Below are positions 7,166 through 14,265 of a DNA stretch of 39,750 bases, in pieces; position 1 is the first letter of the stretch, and every line of letters starts with the position of its first letter. A program made the position numbers and the translations under genes. The notes beneath the pieces were generated by a model. That model had not been told where the DNA came from, did not search any database, and saw only the letters and a program-made list of their open reading frames with translations. Origin of the DNA: an uncultured Akkermansia sp. (lineage in GTDB: Bacteria; Verrucomicrobiota; Verrucomicrobiia; Verrucomicrobiales; Akkermansiaceae). The stretch spans positions 1 through 39,750 of the forward strand of contig CANQJI010000015.1 in NCBI GenBank assembly GCA_947624205.1. The letters run 5' to 3'.

Positions 7166-8606
7166 GGGCCTTCTCGTATTCTGCGGCGGTGTGGAGACCC
7201 GTGGCGTTATCGGCTCTTTTGTAGGCCAGCCGGAAGTGTCGTGAGAGCGGGTGATCCTGCCAGCCGAACACACTGAGCGGGAACAACCCCTGGAGCTGTC
7301 GCCAAAGTCGATAGTCCCCTCCCAGCATCAATAGGATGTCAAAAGGACCCTTCGAATAGACTTCATCGGCTTCCAGAAGTTTTGCAGGGGGAGTCTTTCC
7401 ATCTATCGGCATGCAAAGCGTTACCTCCTTTTGCCGTTTCCAGAACTCCATAGATTCTTCATGGCAGAGAACGCTAATTTCTGCGTCGATACGGCTATTT
7501 TTCAATCGTCTCAGGGAAGGGAGGAATTGTCCAGCTTCCTCGGCAGAATCCGGCGCTACGATGAGGATGCGGAAAGGCAGCTTGGCGTATTTTCTGATGA
7601 GTTCTTGTGTTTCGGCATCCATGGGAGGAGCAAATTCATGCGTGCTTTTCCATCGGTGATGCATCCAGAATCCATCCAGTATGTTTTCATTCTGACATTG
7701 CTCCAGCGCCAGATTCACCTGCATCGTGATGGCAGGCAGACTTTCGCAACCCTCGGGCAGGTATATTTCTCTGCCCAGCACGGCATCCCAGTGTCCCAGC
7801 CCCGTGTTGCGGGTAAAGACGGAAAAAAGATGTCCTTTTCCCTTGCAGCGCTTGTAAATGAGAGCAGGCAGTGGAGTCACCCCCGTCACTTTTCCAAAGT
7901 AGGGCAGATAGACTCCCTCGTTGGTGAATTGATCACTCAGTACTCCCAGAAGTCCTCCCCCTCTCGCCAGTTTCAATACTTCGCGTAGCCCGCTTTCTTT
8001 GCTGTACATCTCGCAGCCGTAGCGCGTGCGCGAAAGGTACACAAAATCTTCCAGCAGAGGATTACTCAGGCGGCGGTACATGGAGGCGTAGCGTGGTACG
8101 CGGTGGAAGTACGGTCGTATACGTGCCAATACTTCCCAGTTCCCTGCATGGGGAATGCAGGATATAACGGTCTGCCCGTGCGATCCGCATTCCTCGAAAT
8201 GAGCGGCGCCCTCCAGGCGTATGCTCCTTTCCATTTCCCGTTTCTTCATCAGTCCGGTTTTGAGGGAGCACGCGAGATTCATGGTGGTGCGCACGATGTT
8301 GCGCCGTACCATCGAACTGAGTTTAGGTCCTCGTAAGGAGGGATTTACGACGATGCGCAGATTGCGCGCCACAATTTTCCTCCTTCGTCCGGCAAACAGC
8401 CATACCAGGTAACCTATGCCGCGGCCGAACAGGGCTACCACCTTCACATCGGTGCATTTGATCCCGATACACATCAGCTTATAGAGGCAGTAAGCAACGC
8501 GGTGACCGAACGTTATCTTCCGATTCTTTTCGGGGGCTTTGATAGAGGCGTCAGTTTCGGCAGCAATTGACTTTTCCGGGAGGTCTTTGCTCATGGTTGT
8601 GCTCAT
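7131..8606 (-). CDS. Lipid A-type acyltransferase (LpxL/HtrB family) with an extra C-terminal domain
   Basis: Residues 30-325 match the LpxL/LpxM family of inner-membrane acyltransferases that add secondary acyl chains to lipid A. A hydrophobic N-terminal segment (about 50-72) is followed by the catalytic HX4E motif as PHAGNWE (His153, Glu158), then LGVLSDQFTNEGVYLPYFG, and FWMHHRWK, where the family usually ends at about 300 residues. Here a further 150 residues (344-491) follow, starting FRILIVAPDSAEEAGQFLPS, which resembles one Rossmann half of glycosyltransferase family 9 (heptosyltransferases). It is too short to be a full GT-B enzyme. It lies 25 bp after the membrane protein gene at 8632-9477, on the same strand. 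The start is ATG 8606 or ATG 8594. The 3' end overlaps the kinase gene by 35 bp. Confidence 0.85.
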   Translation of the reverse strand: MSTTMSKDLPEKSIAAETDASIKAPEKNRKITFGHRVAYCLYKLMCIGIKCTDVKVVALFGRGIGYLVWLFAGRRRKIVARNLRIVVNPSLRGPKLSSMVRRNIVRTTMNLACSLKTGLMKKREMERSIRLEGAAHFEECGSHGQTVISCIPHAGNWEVLARIRPYFHRVPRYASMYRRLSNPLLEDFVYLSRTRYGCEMYSKESGLREVLKLARGGGLLGVLSDQFTNEGVYLPYFGKVTGVTPLPALIYKRCKGKGHLFSVFTRNTGLGHWDAVLGREIYLPEGCESLPAITMQVNLALEQCQNENILDGFWMHHRWKSTHEFAPPMDAETQELIRKYAKLPFRILIVAPDSAEEAGQFLPSLRRLKNSRIDAEISVLCHEESMEFWKRQKEVTLCMPIDGKTPPAKLLEADEVYSKGPFDILLMLGGDYRLWRQLQGLFPLSVFGWQDHPLSRHFRLAYKRADNATGLHTAAEYEKALTVYHQLAHLS

Positions 8607-8631
8607 GATGGTGAAGTTAAACGTCAGAATG

Positions 8632-9477
8632 TCAGGAGCCGATGGAGGGATCCGGTACGAGCCTCATTCGGCTTTCTTCTCCGTAATGTCCCGACACAAA
8701 TTCCGGGCAGTAACCGTATTGCTCAATGAGTTGTATGAATTCCGGGTAACAGTCTGCCAAGGTCTTAATCGCCGGACGCAGCAGCTCCATTTGTCGCTGG
8801 GGCAGCGCGACACGACCGATGCTTCCACCGCGAGGGAGGGATCCGAGAAGAGGCCCGCCACCGCGGAATTCAACCTGCAGTGTGCTTCTTCCGTCTTCGA
8901 GTTGCTTGCGGCGGAAGGAAAGCAGCACCGAGGTGGTCTGATGCATTTGGGAGCTGATCAGGCGGTCGATAACCAACTCGACATAATTATCGTGAATACG
9001 CACGGCTATTCCTTGAGCATGAGCTAGAAGGGAGAAGATTCCGCCTTGGCGCATCCTGCAGGTGTCTTGCAGATAACGATTGATTTCTCCTTCCGTGAAA
9101 CTAATTTCCATACCCCCCGCATTCTTGAGGGCGACGGTGAGATCTCGAGGAGTTCCCTTGTCTTCATACCCCGCGATATCGCTCAAATCCTGCGGTCGCC
9201 ACATTTGTACCACGAGCGTGAGTAGACCGCCGGTTAAGGCAAAAAAGAGCAACGCGGCCAGGAACGACCACAGATTAAAGCGAGGGCGCGCTTCTTCCCA
9301 ATCCTCTTCGTCTCCATCTCGTCGGGTTGATCGATCTTCGTCTTCGCCCATCGCCTCAGGCGCCAAGTTCGCCCCGGCGCTTTCACGCGCTCCTTGCGCA
9401 GATTCCATCAACTCTCCCCACGGTGAGGCCTTCTTCTTTGGTTTTCGAGGTTTGGTTCGCCGTTTGTTCTCCAGCAT
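8632..9477 (-). CDS. One-pass membrane protein with an extracytoplasmic domain, unknown function
   Basis: The 281-residue protein has a basic N-terminus (KRRTKPRKPKKK), an acidic stretch (about 44-62), one membrane helix (about 68-92), and a 190-residue domain outside the cytoplasm. That domain contains ISFTEGEINRYLQ, a pattern seen in beta-rich membrane-anchored domains of unknown role. I do not recognise the family. It is the first gene of a two-gene unit with the lipid A-type acyltransferase, which suggests a role in the envelope (inference). A promoter precedes it with a leader of about 25 nt containing AAGAAGGTGG, one of few SD-like sequences in the window. Confidence 0.75.
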   Translation of the reverse strand: MLENKRRTKPRKPKKKASPWGELMESAQGARESAGANLAPEAMGEDEDRSTRRDGDEEDWEEARPRFNLWSFLAALLFFALTGGLLTLVVQMWRPQDLSDIAGYEDKGTPRDLTVALKNAGGMEISFTEGEINRYLQDTCRMRQGGIFSLLAHAQGIAVRIHDNYVELVIDRLISSQMHQTTSVLLSFRRKQLEDGRSTLQVEFRGGGPLLGSLPRGGSIGRVALPQRQMELLRPAIKTLADCYPEFIQLIEQYGYCPEFVSGHYGEESRMRLVPDPSIGS

Positions 9478-9506
9478 ATCCGTCTTTCCACCTTCTTACG
9501 CCTCTC

Positions 9507-9534
9507 ATTGTATCACCACACGCTCGCCGTTGAA
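9507..9534 (-). promoter_or_regulatory. Promoter of the 9477-to-7131 membrane protein/acyltransferase unit
   Basis: On the minus strand TTCAAC (9534-9529) and TACAAT (9512-9507) are 16 bp apart, about 29 nt upstream of the ATG at 9477. In contrast to several other promoters here, this one leaves a real leader with an AGAAGG sequence. The rest of the gap up to the ROK promoter (9535-9722) is AT-richer and shows nothing I can name. Confidence 0.5.
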
Positions 9535-9722
9535 AGCAAAAACAATGAACTTCATCTGACTCTACTGAGTGTTCCGAGGGAAATCGGGTTCATTTTGAAA
9601 AAACGAGACATCCGTATAGGCGCGACTTGTGATCGTTTCTGCTCTCCTCGCTGCCGGTGCAAAAGTCCAATAAATCGTTAATGTAAATAGTAACCGCGTT
9701 TAAAGTGCGGCTTGCTTTGCTC

Positions 9723-9751
9723 TTTTCATTCCTCGATGCGCATGATAGAAT
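9723..9751 (+). promoter_or_regulatory. Likely promoter of the ROK kinase gene
   Basis: TTTTCA (9723-9728) and TAGAAT (9746-9751) are 17 bp apart. The ATG at 9761 begins 10 nt after the -10 box, so a very short or absent leader is expected. The -35 box is a weak match. Confidence 0.4.
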
Positions 9752-9760
9752 GGCTTCATC

Positions 9761-10714
9761 ATGGATGAGCAACAGGAGATGAGCATCGGTGTGGACATGG
9801 GAGGGACCAGCATCAAATTTGCCGTTGTATGTGGAGCTGAAATCGTTGTGAAAGGGGAGCCTGTGCAGACCAGGGAGTGCGGCAGTGCGGACGAGGTGAT
9901 TGCCGCTGTGGGGCAGAGATTGCGTGCGCTGAGAGAGAAATACCCTGCCGTGCGTGCGGTGGGAATGGGGCTTCCCGGTTTTGTGAACCACGCGGCGGGG
10001 ATGGTAGATTCGTTGACGAATGTGCCGGGATGGTATGATGTACCAATTCGCCACATTCTGGAGGAGGAATCGGGATTGCCTGCCTCGGTGGAAAACGATG
10101 CCAATTGTATGGCTTTGGCGGAGTGGAAACTCGGCGCCGGACGCGGCATGCAGAATATCGTGTGTCTCACGCTCGGCACCGGCGTGGGGGCCGGTATTAT
10201 CGCGCAGGGGCAGTTGTTGCGAGGGAACCTCGGCGCCGCGGGCGAGCTTGGGCAAGTAGGTATTGATTACTGCGGGCGCATCGGTCACTATGGTAACCGT
10301 GGAGCGGTGGAGGACTACATTGGCAATGGGGAATTGGCACGCGAGGCTCAGATGCGATATGCCGCCAAGCTGGGCGTGCACAAACCACTCAGCGAGTTGA
10401 CGCCCATTCACCTTGAGAAGGCAGCGCGGGAGGGGTGTCCTGTAGCGCTTGGGATATGGAATGATGCGGCTCGCAAGCTCGCGGCGTGTCTGTTGACATG
10501 CCATTACATTCTCAACCCGCAGGCGTTTATCATCGGAGGGGGGATTTCCAAAGCGGGCGAACTGCTCTTTGAGCCGCTGAGGGGGTATTTGAAGGCGCAG
10601 ATTTATCCGGCGCACTTTGAAAAATTGCAGCTTCTTCCGGCTAAATTTGGCGGAGAGGCAGGCATTATCGGGGCGGCGCTTCTCGCTCTGGAAGATCTCG
10701 CGGCATCTCGTTAA
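9761..10714 (+). CDS. ROK family sugar kinase (glucokinase-like)
   Basis: This 317-residue cytoplasmic protein has the N-terminal phosphate motif IGVDMGGTSIKFAVV (residues 9-23), the sugar-binding and catalytic region SVENDANCMALAEW with the catalytic Asp of ENDAN near residue 112, LGTGVGAGIIAQGQLLRG, GELGQVGID, and the C-terminal adenosine motif IIGGGISKAGELLFEPL. It should phosphorylate glucose or a related hexose. The zinc motif of classical ROK proteins (CXCGXXGCXE) is replaced by GRIGHYGNRGAVEDY, so none of the usual cysteines remain. No helix-turn-helix precedes the domain, so it is a kinase rather than a NagC-type repressor. It is followed after 12 bp by an RNA methyltransferase gene. 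Confidence 0.88.
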   Translation: MDEQQEMSIGVDMGGTSIKFAVVCGAEIVVKGEPVQTRECGSADEVIAAVGQRLRALREKYPAVRAVGMGLPGFVNHAAGMVDSLTNVPGWYDVPIRHILEEESGLPASVENDANCMALAEWKLGAGRGMQNIVCLTLGTGVGAGIIAQGQLLRGNLGAAGELGQVGIDYCGRIGHYGNRGAVEDYIGNGELAREAQMRYAAKLGVHKPLSELTPIHLEKAAREGCPVALGIWNDAARKLAACLLTCHYILNPQAFIIGGGISKAGELLFEPLRGYLKAQIYPAHFEKLQLLPAKFGGEAGIIGAALLALEDLAASR

Positions 10715-10726
10715 TTTTTCCGGTCC

Positions 10727-11650
10727 ATGAGCCTGTCAAAGACATCAAGCGCTTTCTCTGTTAAGGCGGCCTTGCGTCTCTGCGAAAGGTTGAAACTCTC
10801 TGCCGCGCAGACGGAGATTCTTCTCCGTGCGATGCAGTCGGGCGATACGGCACGCCGTGCACTCGTGTTGAGTTCGAAGGCTACGGCAAAAAACTATCGG
10901 CCTCCGTTTTCCTGCGAGTCCAGGGAGCGGTATTCCTGGCTGCCGGAGAATGTCTTGCTTCCGGAGGTTGGTGTGAATCCTGCTCAGTATGCGGATTATG
11001 AAGCGGGAATGTACTATGTGCTGGATCTCTCTTCCTGTTGGGAGGGAGCGGCTCTTTCTGCCGTGCCGTGCACGCCGGAGCGAAGTCTGGATCTCTGTGC
11101 TGCCCCGGGAGGAAAGACCATGTTGTTGGCGGCGCGTTTTCCTCTGCAAAATCACACAGCGAACGAAGTACAGGCGCGTCGGCGCGGAATTCTCCGGGAA
11201 AATCTGCTGCGTTGCGGGATGGAACACGTGCAGGTGACAGGATTGCGACCGGATCAATGGGCGGGGCAAGGGGAGCAATTTGACTTGCTGTTGGTAGATG
11301 CGCCGTGCAGCGGGCAATCGCTGCTCTGCAAGGGTATTTCGAATCCCGGTTGTCTGGGGAGCGCTGCGGTGAACGGCAATGCTAAACGCCAGCGGGGTAT
11401 CATGCTGCAAGCTGTTTCGTGTGTGCGTCCGGGTGGGCATATCCTTTACACCACCTGCACTTACGATCCGGAGGAGAACGAGCGTGTGGTTGCCTATCTG
11501 CTGCGCCGCATCCCAGGGTGGCAGGCGGAGGAGGTTCCTTTACTCGCGGCTTTTCGCTCTGATCTTTGCGATTTTCCTGCGTACCGACTTCTTCCGCATC
11601 ATGGCTGTGGGGCAGGTGGCTTCTGTTGCCTGCTGCGGCGCCTTCTGTGA
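10727..11650 (+). CDS. RNA m5C methyltransferase, RsmB/RsmF/NSUN type
   Basis: The 307-residue protein belongs to the SAM-dependent RNA cytosine-C5 methyltransferases. Motif I is LDLCAAPGGKT (from about residue 119). Motif IV is DAPCSG with Cys194, which releases the product. Motif VI is TTCTYDPEENE with Cys244, the nucleophile. A short N-terminal segment (1-70) precedes the catalytic domain, and there is no full NusB-like domain as in RsmB or C-terminal PUA region as in RsmF. It most likely modifies rRNA, but the target base cannot be told from sequence. The start at ATG 10727 follows pyrimidine-rich TTTTTCC with no SD. Probably cotranscribed with the ROK gene. Confidence 0.87.
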   Translation: MSLSKTSSAFSVKAALRLCERLKLSAAQTEILLRAMQSGDTARRALVLSSKATAKNYRPPFSCESRERYSWLPENVLLPEVGVNPAQYADYEAGMYYVLDLSSCWEGAALSAVPCTPERSLDLCAAPGGKTMLLAARFPLQNHTANEVQARRRGILRENLLRCGMEHVQVTGLRPDQWAGQGEQFDLLLVDAPCSGQSLLCKGISNPGCLGSAAVNGNAKRQRGIMLQAVSCVRPGGHILYTTCTYDPEENERVVAYLLRRIPGWQAEEVPLLAAFRSDLCDFPAYRLLPHHGCGAGGFCCLLRRLL

Positions 11651-11678
11651 TTATCTCATTCGTTATAACTCATTCAAA

Positions 11679-12188
11679 ATGAAGACTCATATTTTCATGC
11701 CAATCGTTCTTTTTCTCGGCGTTCTCTGCGTCTATGCTTCTCCTCTGCCGGATAAAGCGGATTTGCTGGCAGAGAACACCGTGATTGCTCGTTATGAAGG
11801 CACGGTGGATCATCCCTGCATGTTTCGTACGGCGCAATGCCCTGATCACTGCGACCACGCTACCCGGCTGGCTCACTTTCGAGTGTTGGAGAACAAACGT
11901 TATGTGAACTGCAGTGAGTACGGTGACGGGAGACTGAATCCCGGCGATACCGCTGTCGTAGACGTGCTCAAAGACATTCCGGGGCAGGAGAAAATTATTG
12001 CGCAATCCATTGCTTCTCTCAGCCCCGGGGATTGTGTGCTCCTCACCATCGCTCACTACTATGTGCAGCAGGAGCAGTGCAATTTTCCTGTGCGTCCCGC
12101 TATCGAGATTCGAGTGCTAAACAAGCGTCAAAATGCCGATCAAACGCAGCAGCCAGAGCGTGAGCGCCAGGAGCGCGAGGGAAAATAG
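11679..12188 (+). CDS. Exported Cys/His-rich protein, unknown function
   Basis: The 169-residue protein begins with a signal peptide (about 1-20, cleavage near VYA-SPL). The mature part has a cluster His45, Cys47, Cys54, His57, Cys58, His60, with core CPDHCDH, then His66 and Cys78. This looks suited to bind a metal or form disulfides. The second half contains LSPGDCVLLTIAHYYV and looks beta-rich. I recall similar CPDxCDH proteins from related phyla but cannot name a function. The tail is polar (Gln, Glu, Arg). TATAAC (11664-11669) lies 10 nt before the ATG without a convincing -35 box. The 3' end overlaps a small gene on the other strand by 72 bp. Confidence 0.65.
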   Translation: MKTHIFMPIVLFLGVLCVYASPLPDKADLLAENTVIARYEGTVDHPCMFRTAQCPDHCDHATRLAHFRVLENKRYVNCSEYGDGRLNPGDTAVVDVLKDIPGQEKIIAQSIASLSPGDCVLLTIAHYYVQQEQCNFPVRPAIEIRVLNKRQNADQTQQPERERQEREGK

Positions 12189-12311
12189 AATCACGACGCG
12201 AAAGGAACTCACATGGTTACGCGTGCTGTTGCGCGCGCTCAGACGTATCTTGTCGGATCGACGGTTTGTCATCACATCCTCGTTCGTCCCCATATCCTCA
12301 TTGAGAGCCAT
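12117..12311 (-). CDS. Small tail-anchored-type membrane protein
   Basis: This 64-residue minus-strand frame has an N-terminal half that is polar (MALNEDMGTNEDVM, then a basic stretch with RRSDK) and a C-terminal half that is one long hydrophobic helix, VVILFSLALLALTLWLLRL, close to the C-terminus. This is the form of a single-pass, C-terminally anchored membrane protein. TACACT with an upstream TG (extended -10, 12323-12318) lies 6 nt before the ATG, repeating the leaderless layout of other genes. The last 72 bp run antisense to the 3' end of the exported protein gene. Function is unknown. The alternative is that the hydrophobic frame is a by-product of the Gln/Glu/Arg-rich tail on the other strand. 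Confidence 0.45.
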   Translation of the reverse strand: MALNEDMGTNEDVMTNRRSDKIRLSARNSTRNHVSSFRVVILFSLALLALTLWLLRLIGILTLV

Positions 12312-12392
12312 GTGCATAGTGTAACACATTCGCCGCACAAAAAACGAGCCAAAACTTGCGCCGCGTTGCAGAGTATGGTAGAAGGAAGGGGT

Positions 12393-13505
12393 ATGATACG
12401 ACAACTTACCGTATCCGGCTTCACCACGTTCCTGGACGAAGTAAAGCTCGACTTCGTGCCGGGGATCAACGTGATTGTGGGGGGGAACGATTCCGGGAAG
12501 AGTCACTTGATGAGATTGTGTTATGCTCTGTGCCGCTGGGGAGGCAGGAGTCTTCGACGGGATTTTCCGGAGTTGTGGGCAGAGGAAGAAAGACTACGGC
12601 GGCATCTGCTGCGGGCCTTTGGTGCCCGGCAGCTCTCATCCCTCGTCTCGCGCCGTGCCGTCCATGGTTCCGCACAGGTTTCTGCCTCTCTTTACGGCGT
12701 AAAGTCTCCTGCCGGCTGTTCTGATCTCTCTTTTTCTTTTCAGCGTGGCGAGAATGATATTGGATTGAGCATCAGTACCATGCCGGATCGTTTTCTCCAG
12801 GAACGCGCGCTTTTTATCCCACTGCGTGAGGTTCTTACACTCTACCCTTGCTACGTACAAGTCGGCAAGCGTTACCCCGACCTCCTGGACGGACCGACTT
12901 GGGATCTCTGCCAAGCGTTGGAGGAAGAAGAAACGGGCAAGGATTGCATTGAATCGGAGCCGGGGTTACGCCGCGTGCAGCGTCTCACTGAGGTCCTGTT
13001 GCAGGGGAAATTGGCGCGCGAATGCGGGGGGCGTTTCATTTTACGGCGAGGGCAGGCCGGTGAGGAGACCATTGAGCTCGGGATGATGGCAGAGGGCTAC
13101 AAACGTCCCGGTACATTGAATCTTCTGGTTAGCAATGGCTCCCTTCGTTCGGGCGATACGCTTTTTTGGGATGAGCCGGAATTGAATTTGAACACGGCAC
13201 ATCTGCCTTTGCTTTGTGGGCTACTGCTGGGATTGAGTGAAGCGGGAGTTCAGGTGATACTGAGCACGCATAGTCTCTTCCTGTTGCGCGAGTTGGTGAT
13301 TCGATTTTCGCGGCGCGAGGGGCGAGAGATTCCCCGTCGCTTCATAGGACTGCATGCGCCGAGCAAGCCATTCGGTGCGACACGGGTGCAGAGCGGGGAG
13401 ACTCCGGATGAGATAGGACCTCTGGAAAGTTTAGAAGCCGAGATGGAGCAGGCGGATCGCTACCTGCGCATGCCTCCACTAGCCCACAGAGACGATGCAG
13501 ATTGA
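12393..13505 (+). CDS. SMC/OLD-like AAA ATPase (AAA_15/AAA_21 type), first gene of an ATPase-nuclease pair
   Basis: This 370-residue protein resembles the ABC-like AAA ATPases that power OLD, Gabija, PARIS and Septu-type defence proteins. It begins MIRQLTVSGFTTFLDEVKLD, the typical start of these domains. Walker A is GGNDSGKS (residues 30-37), Walker B is TLFWDEPELNLN (Asp260, Glu261), and the switch histidine is His293 in LSTHSLFLLREL. The middle insertion (about 50-230) has no long coiled coil. No TOPRIM domain follows, so it is not a complete OLD nuclease. The next gene overlaps by 11 bp and looks like a nuclease. The start at ATG 12393 is preceded by AAGGAAGGGG. Function is inferred: nucleic acid-dependent ATPase, possibly defence or repair. 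Confidence 0.8.
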   Translation: MIRQLTVSGFTTFLDEVKLDFVPGINVIVGGNDSGKSHLMRLCYALCRWGGRSLRRDFPELWAEEERLRRHLLRAFGARQLSSLVSRRAVHGSAQVSASLYGVKSPAGCSDLSFSFQRGENDIGLSISTMPDRFLQERALFIPLREVLTLYPCYVQVGKRYPDLLDGPTWDLCQALEEEETGKDCIESEPGLRRVQRLTEVLLQGKLARECGGRFILRRGQAGEETIELGMMAEGYKRPGTLNLLVSNGSLRSGDTLFWDEPELNLNTAHLPLLCGLLLGLSEAGVQVILSTHSLFLLRELVIRFSRREGREIPRRFIGLHAPSKPFGATRVQSGETPDEIGPLESLEAEMEQADRYLRMPPLAHRDDAD

Positions 13506-14265
13506 CCCCGGACAGAAGGGTACCTCCTGTGTGGAGGGAGAGTACCGTTTTCACTTTGCTCCCGGCTATTTGGTATGCCGATCGGAGTGTTCCCCGTTTT
13601 ATTCCTGTCATGCGCAAAACTTCTGCAATAGTTGCAAGGAAATGGATTTTATGCTCTACCATCCGGGTAAGAAAGAGCTCTGGCTCATCGAGGTGAAAGA
13701 TTATCGTTTCAATGCTCGACCCAAGGTGCAGGATCTTGTCGAGAAACTGTGCCGCAAGGTGAGGGATTGTCTTTTCCTGTTGCGTACGGCTGCCATATGT
13801 GCGCCGGAAGAAGAGCCGGCGGAGGGCATATCCCTGCGGGAAATGGCACAGTTGAGCTTGCAGGCGAAGCACATCCGCATCGCCTTTGTGATCGAACTGG
13901 GAGCTACGGGACTCTACCCGCCGAAAAGTTTGCTTGCGAACATCCGCGACCTGCTCTACCGACAAATACGCTTCATTGATCCTGCCATGATTTGTTTGCC
14001 CATCACGGAGTCCGGCGGGGCGGGGCCATGGACCATTTCTCCCGCCGGCAACGAGCATTCGGCGCGCATCCGGCATCGCATGGAGCAGGCTCGCATTCTC
14101 CATGAAAAAAGGCTTCAGGAGGAGCGCCGTCGTAACCGCGAGAAAAAGCGCGAGCAGAAACAGAAGAAAAAGGAAAGCTCACTTCCCCTCTGGAAGCAGC
14201 GTGCGCTCAATCGTGCTGCCGGCGACCGAGGCGGTTCCCATCGTCGCTCCGGGAAGAAGAATTAG
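13495..14265 (+). CDS. Putative PD-(D/E)XK nuclease partner of the ATPase
   Basis: The 256-residue protein shows Asp51 in KEMDFMLYHPG and then ELWLIEVKDYRF, with Glu66 and Lys68 after a hydrophobic strand. This is the D...ExK arrangement of PD-(D/E)XK nucleases; Glu14 or Glu16 could be the upstream acidic residue. Before it is a cysteine cluster (Cys28, Cys32, Cys38, Cys44, Cys47) that could hold zinc or an iron-sulfur cluster, as in Cas4 or AddB. Residues 100-190 are helical and unassigned. The tail (195-256) is a highly basic, probably coiled-coil region (for example KKREQKQKKK) fit for nucleic acid binding. The start codon lies inside the end of the ATPase gene (11-bp overlap), so the two are translationally coupled. 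The nuclease call rests on motif reading only. Confidence 0.55.
   Translation: MQIDPGQKGTSCVEGEYRFHFAPGYLVCRSECSPFYSCHAQNFCNSCKEMDFMLYHPGKKELWLIEVKDYRFNARPKVQDLVEKLCRKVRDCLFLLRTAAICAPEEEPAEGISLREMAQLSLQAKHIRIAFVIELGATGLYPPKSLLANIRDLLYRQIRFIDPAMICLPITESGGAGPWTISPAGNEHSARIRHRMEQARILHEKRLQEERRRNREKKREQKQKKKESSLPLWKQRALNRAAGDRGGSHRRSGKKN

Noticed and set aside
9590..10615. Long open frame (341 codons) on the minus strand over the ROK gene
   Set aside because: It is the shadow of a well-supported kinase gene, with His/Arg/Ser-rich composition and no recognisable motif.
9761..12311. A metabolic or sugar-uptake operon around the ROK kinase
   Set aside because: Neighbours are an RNA methyltransferase and unknown exported proteins; no transporter or glycosidase is present.
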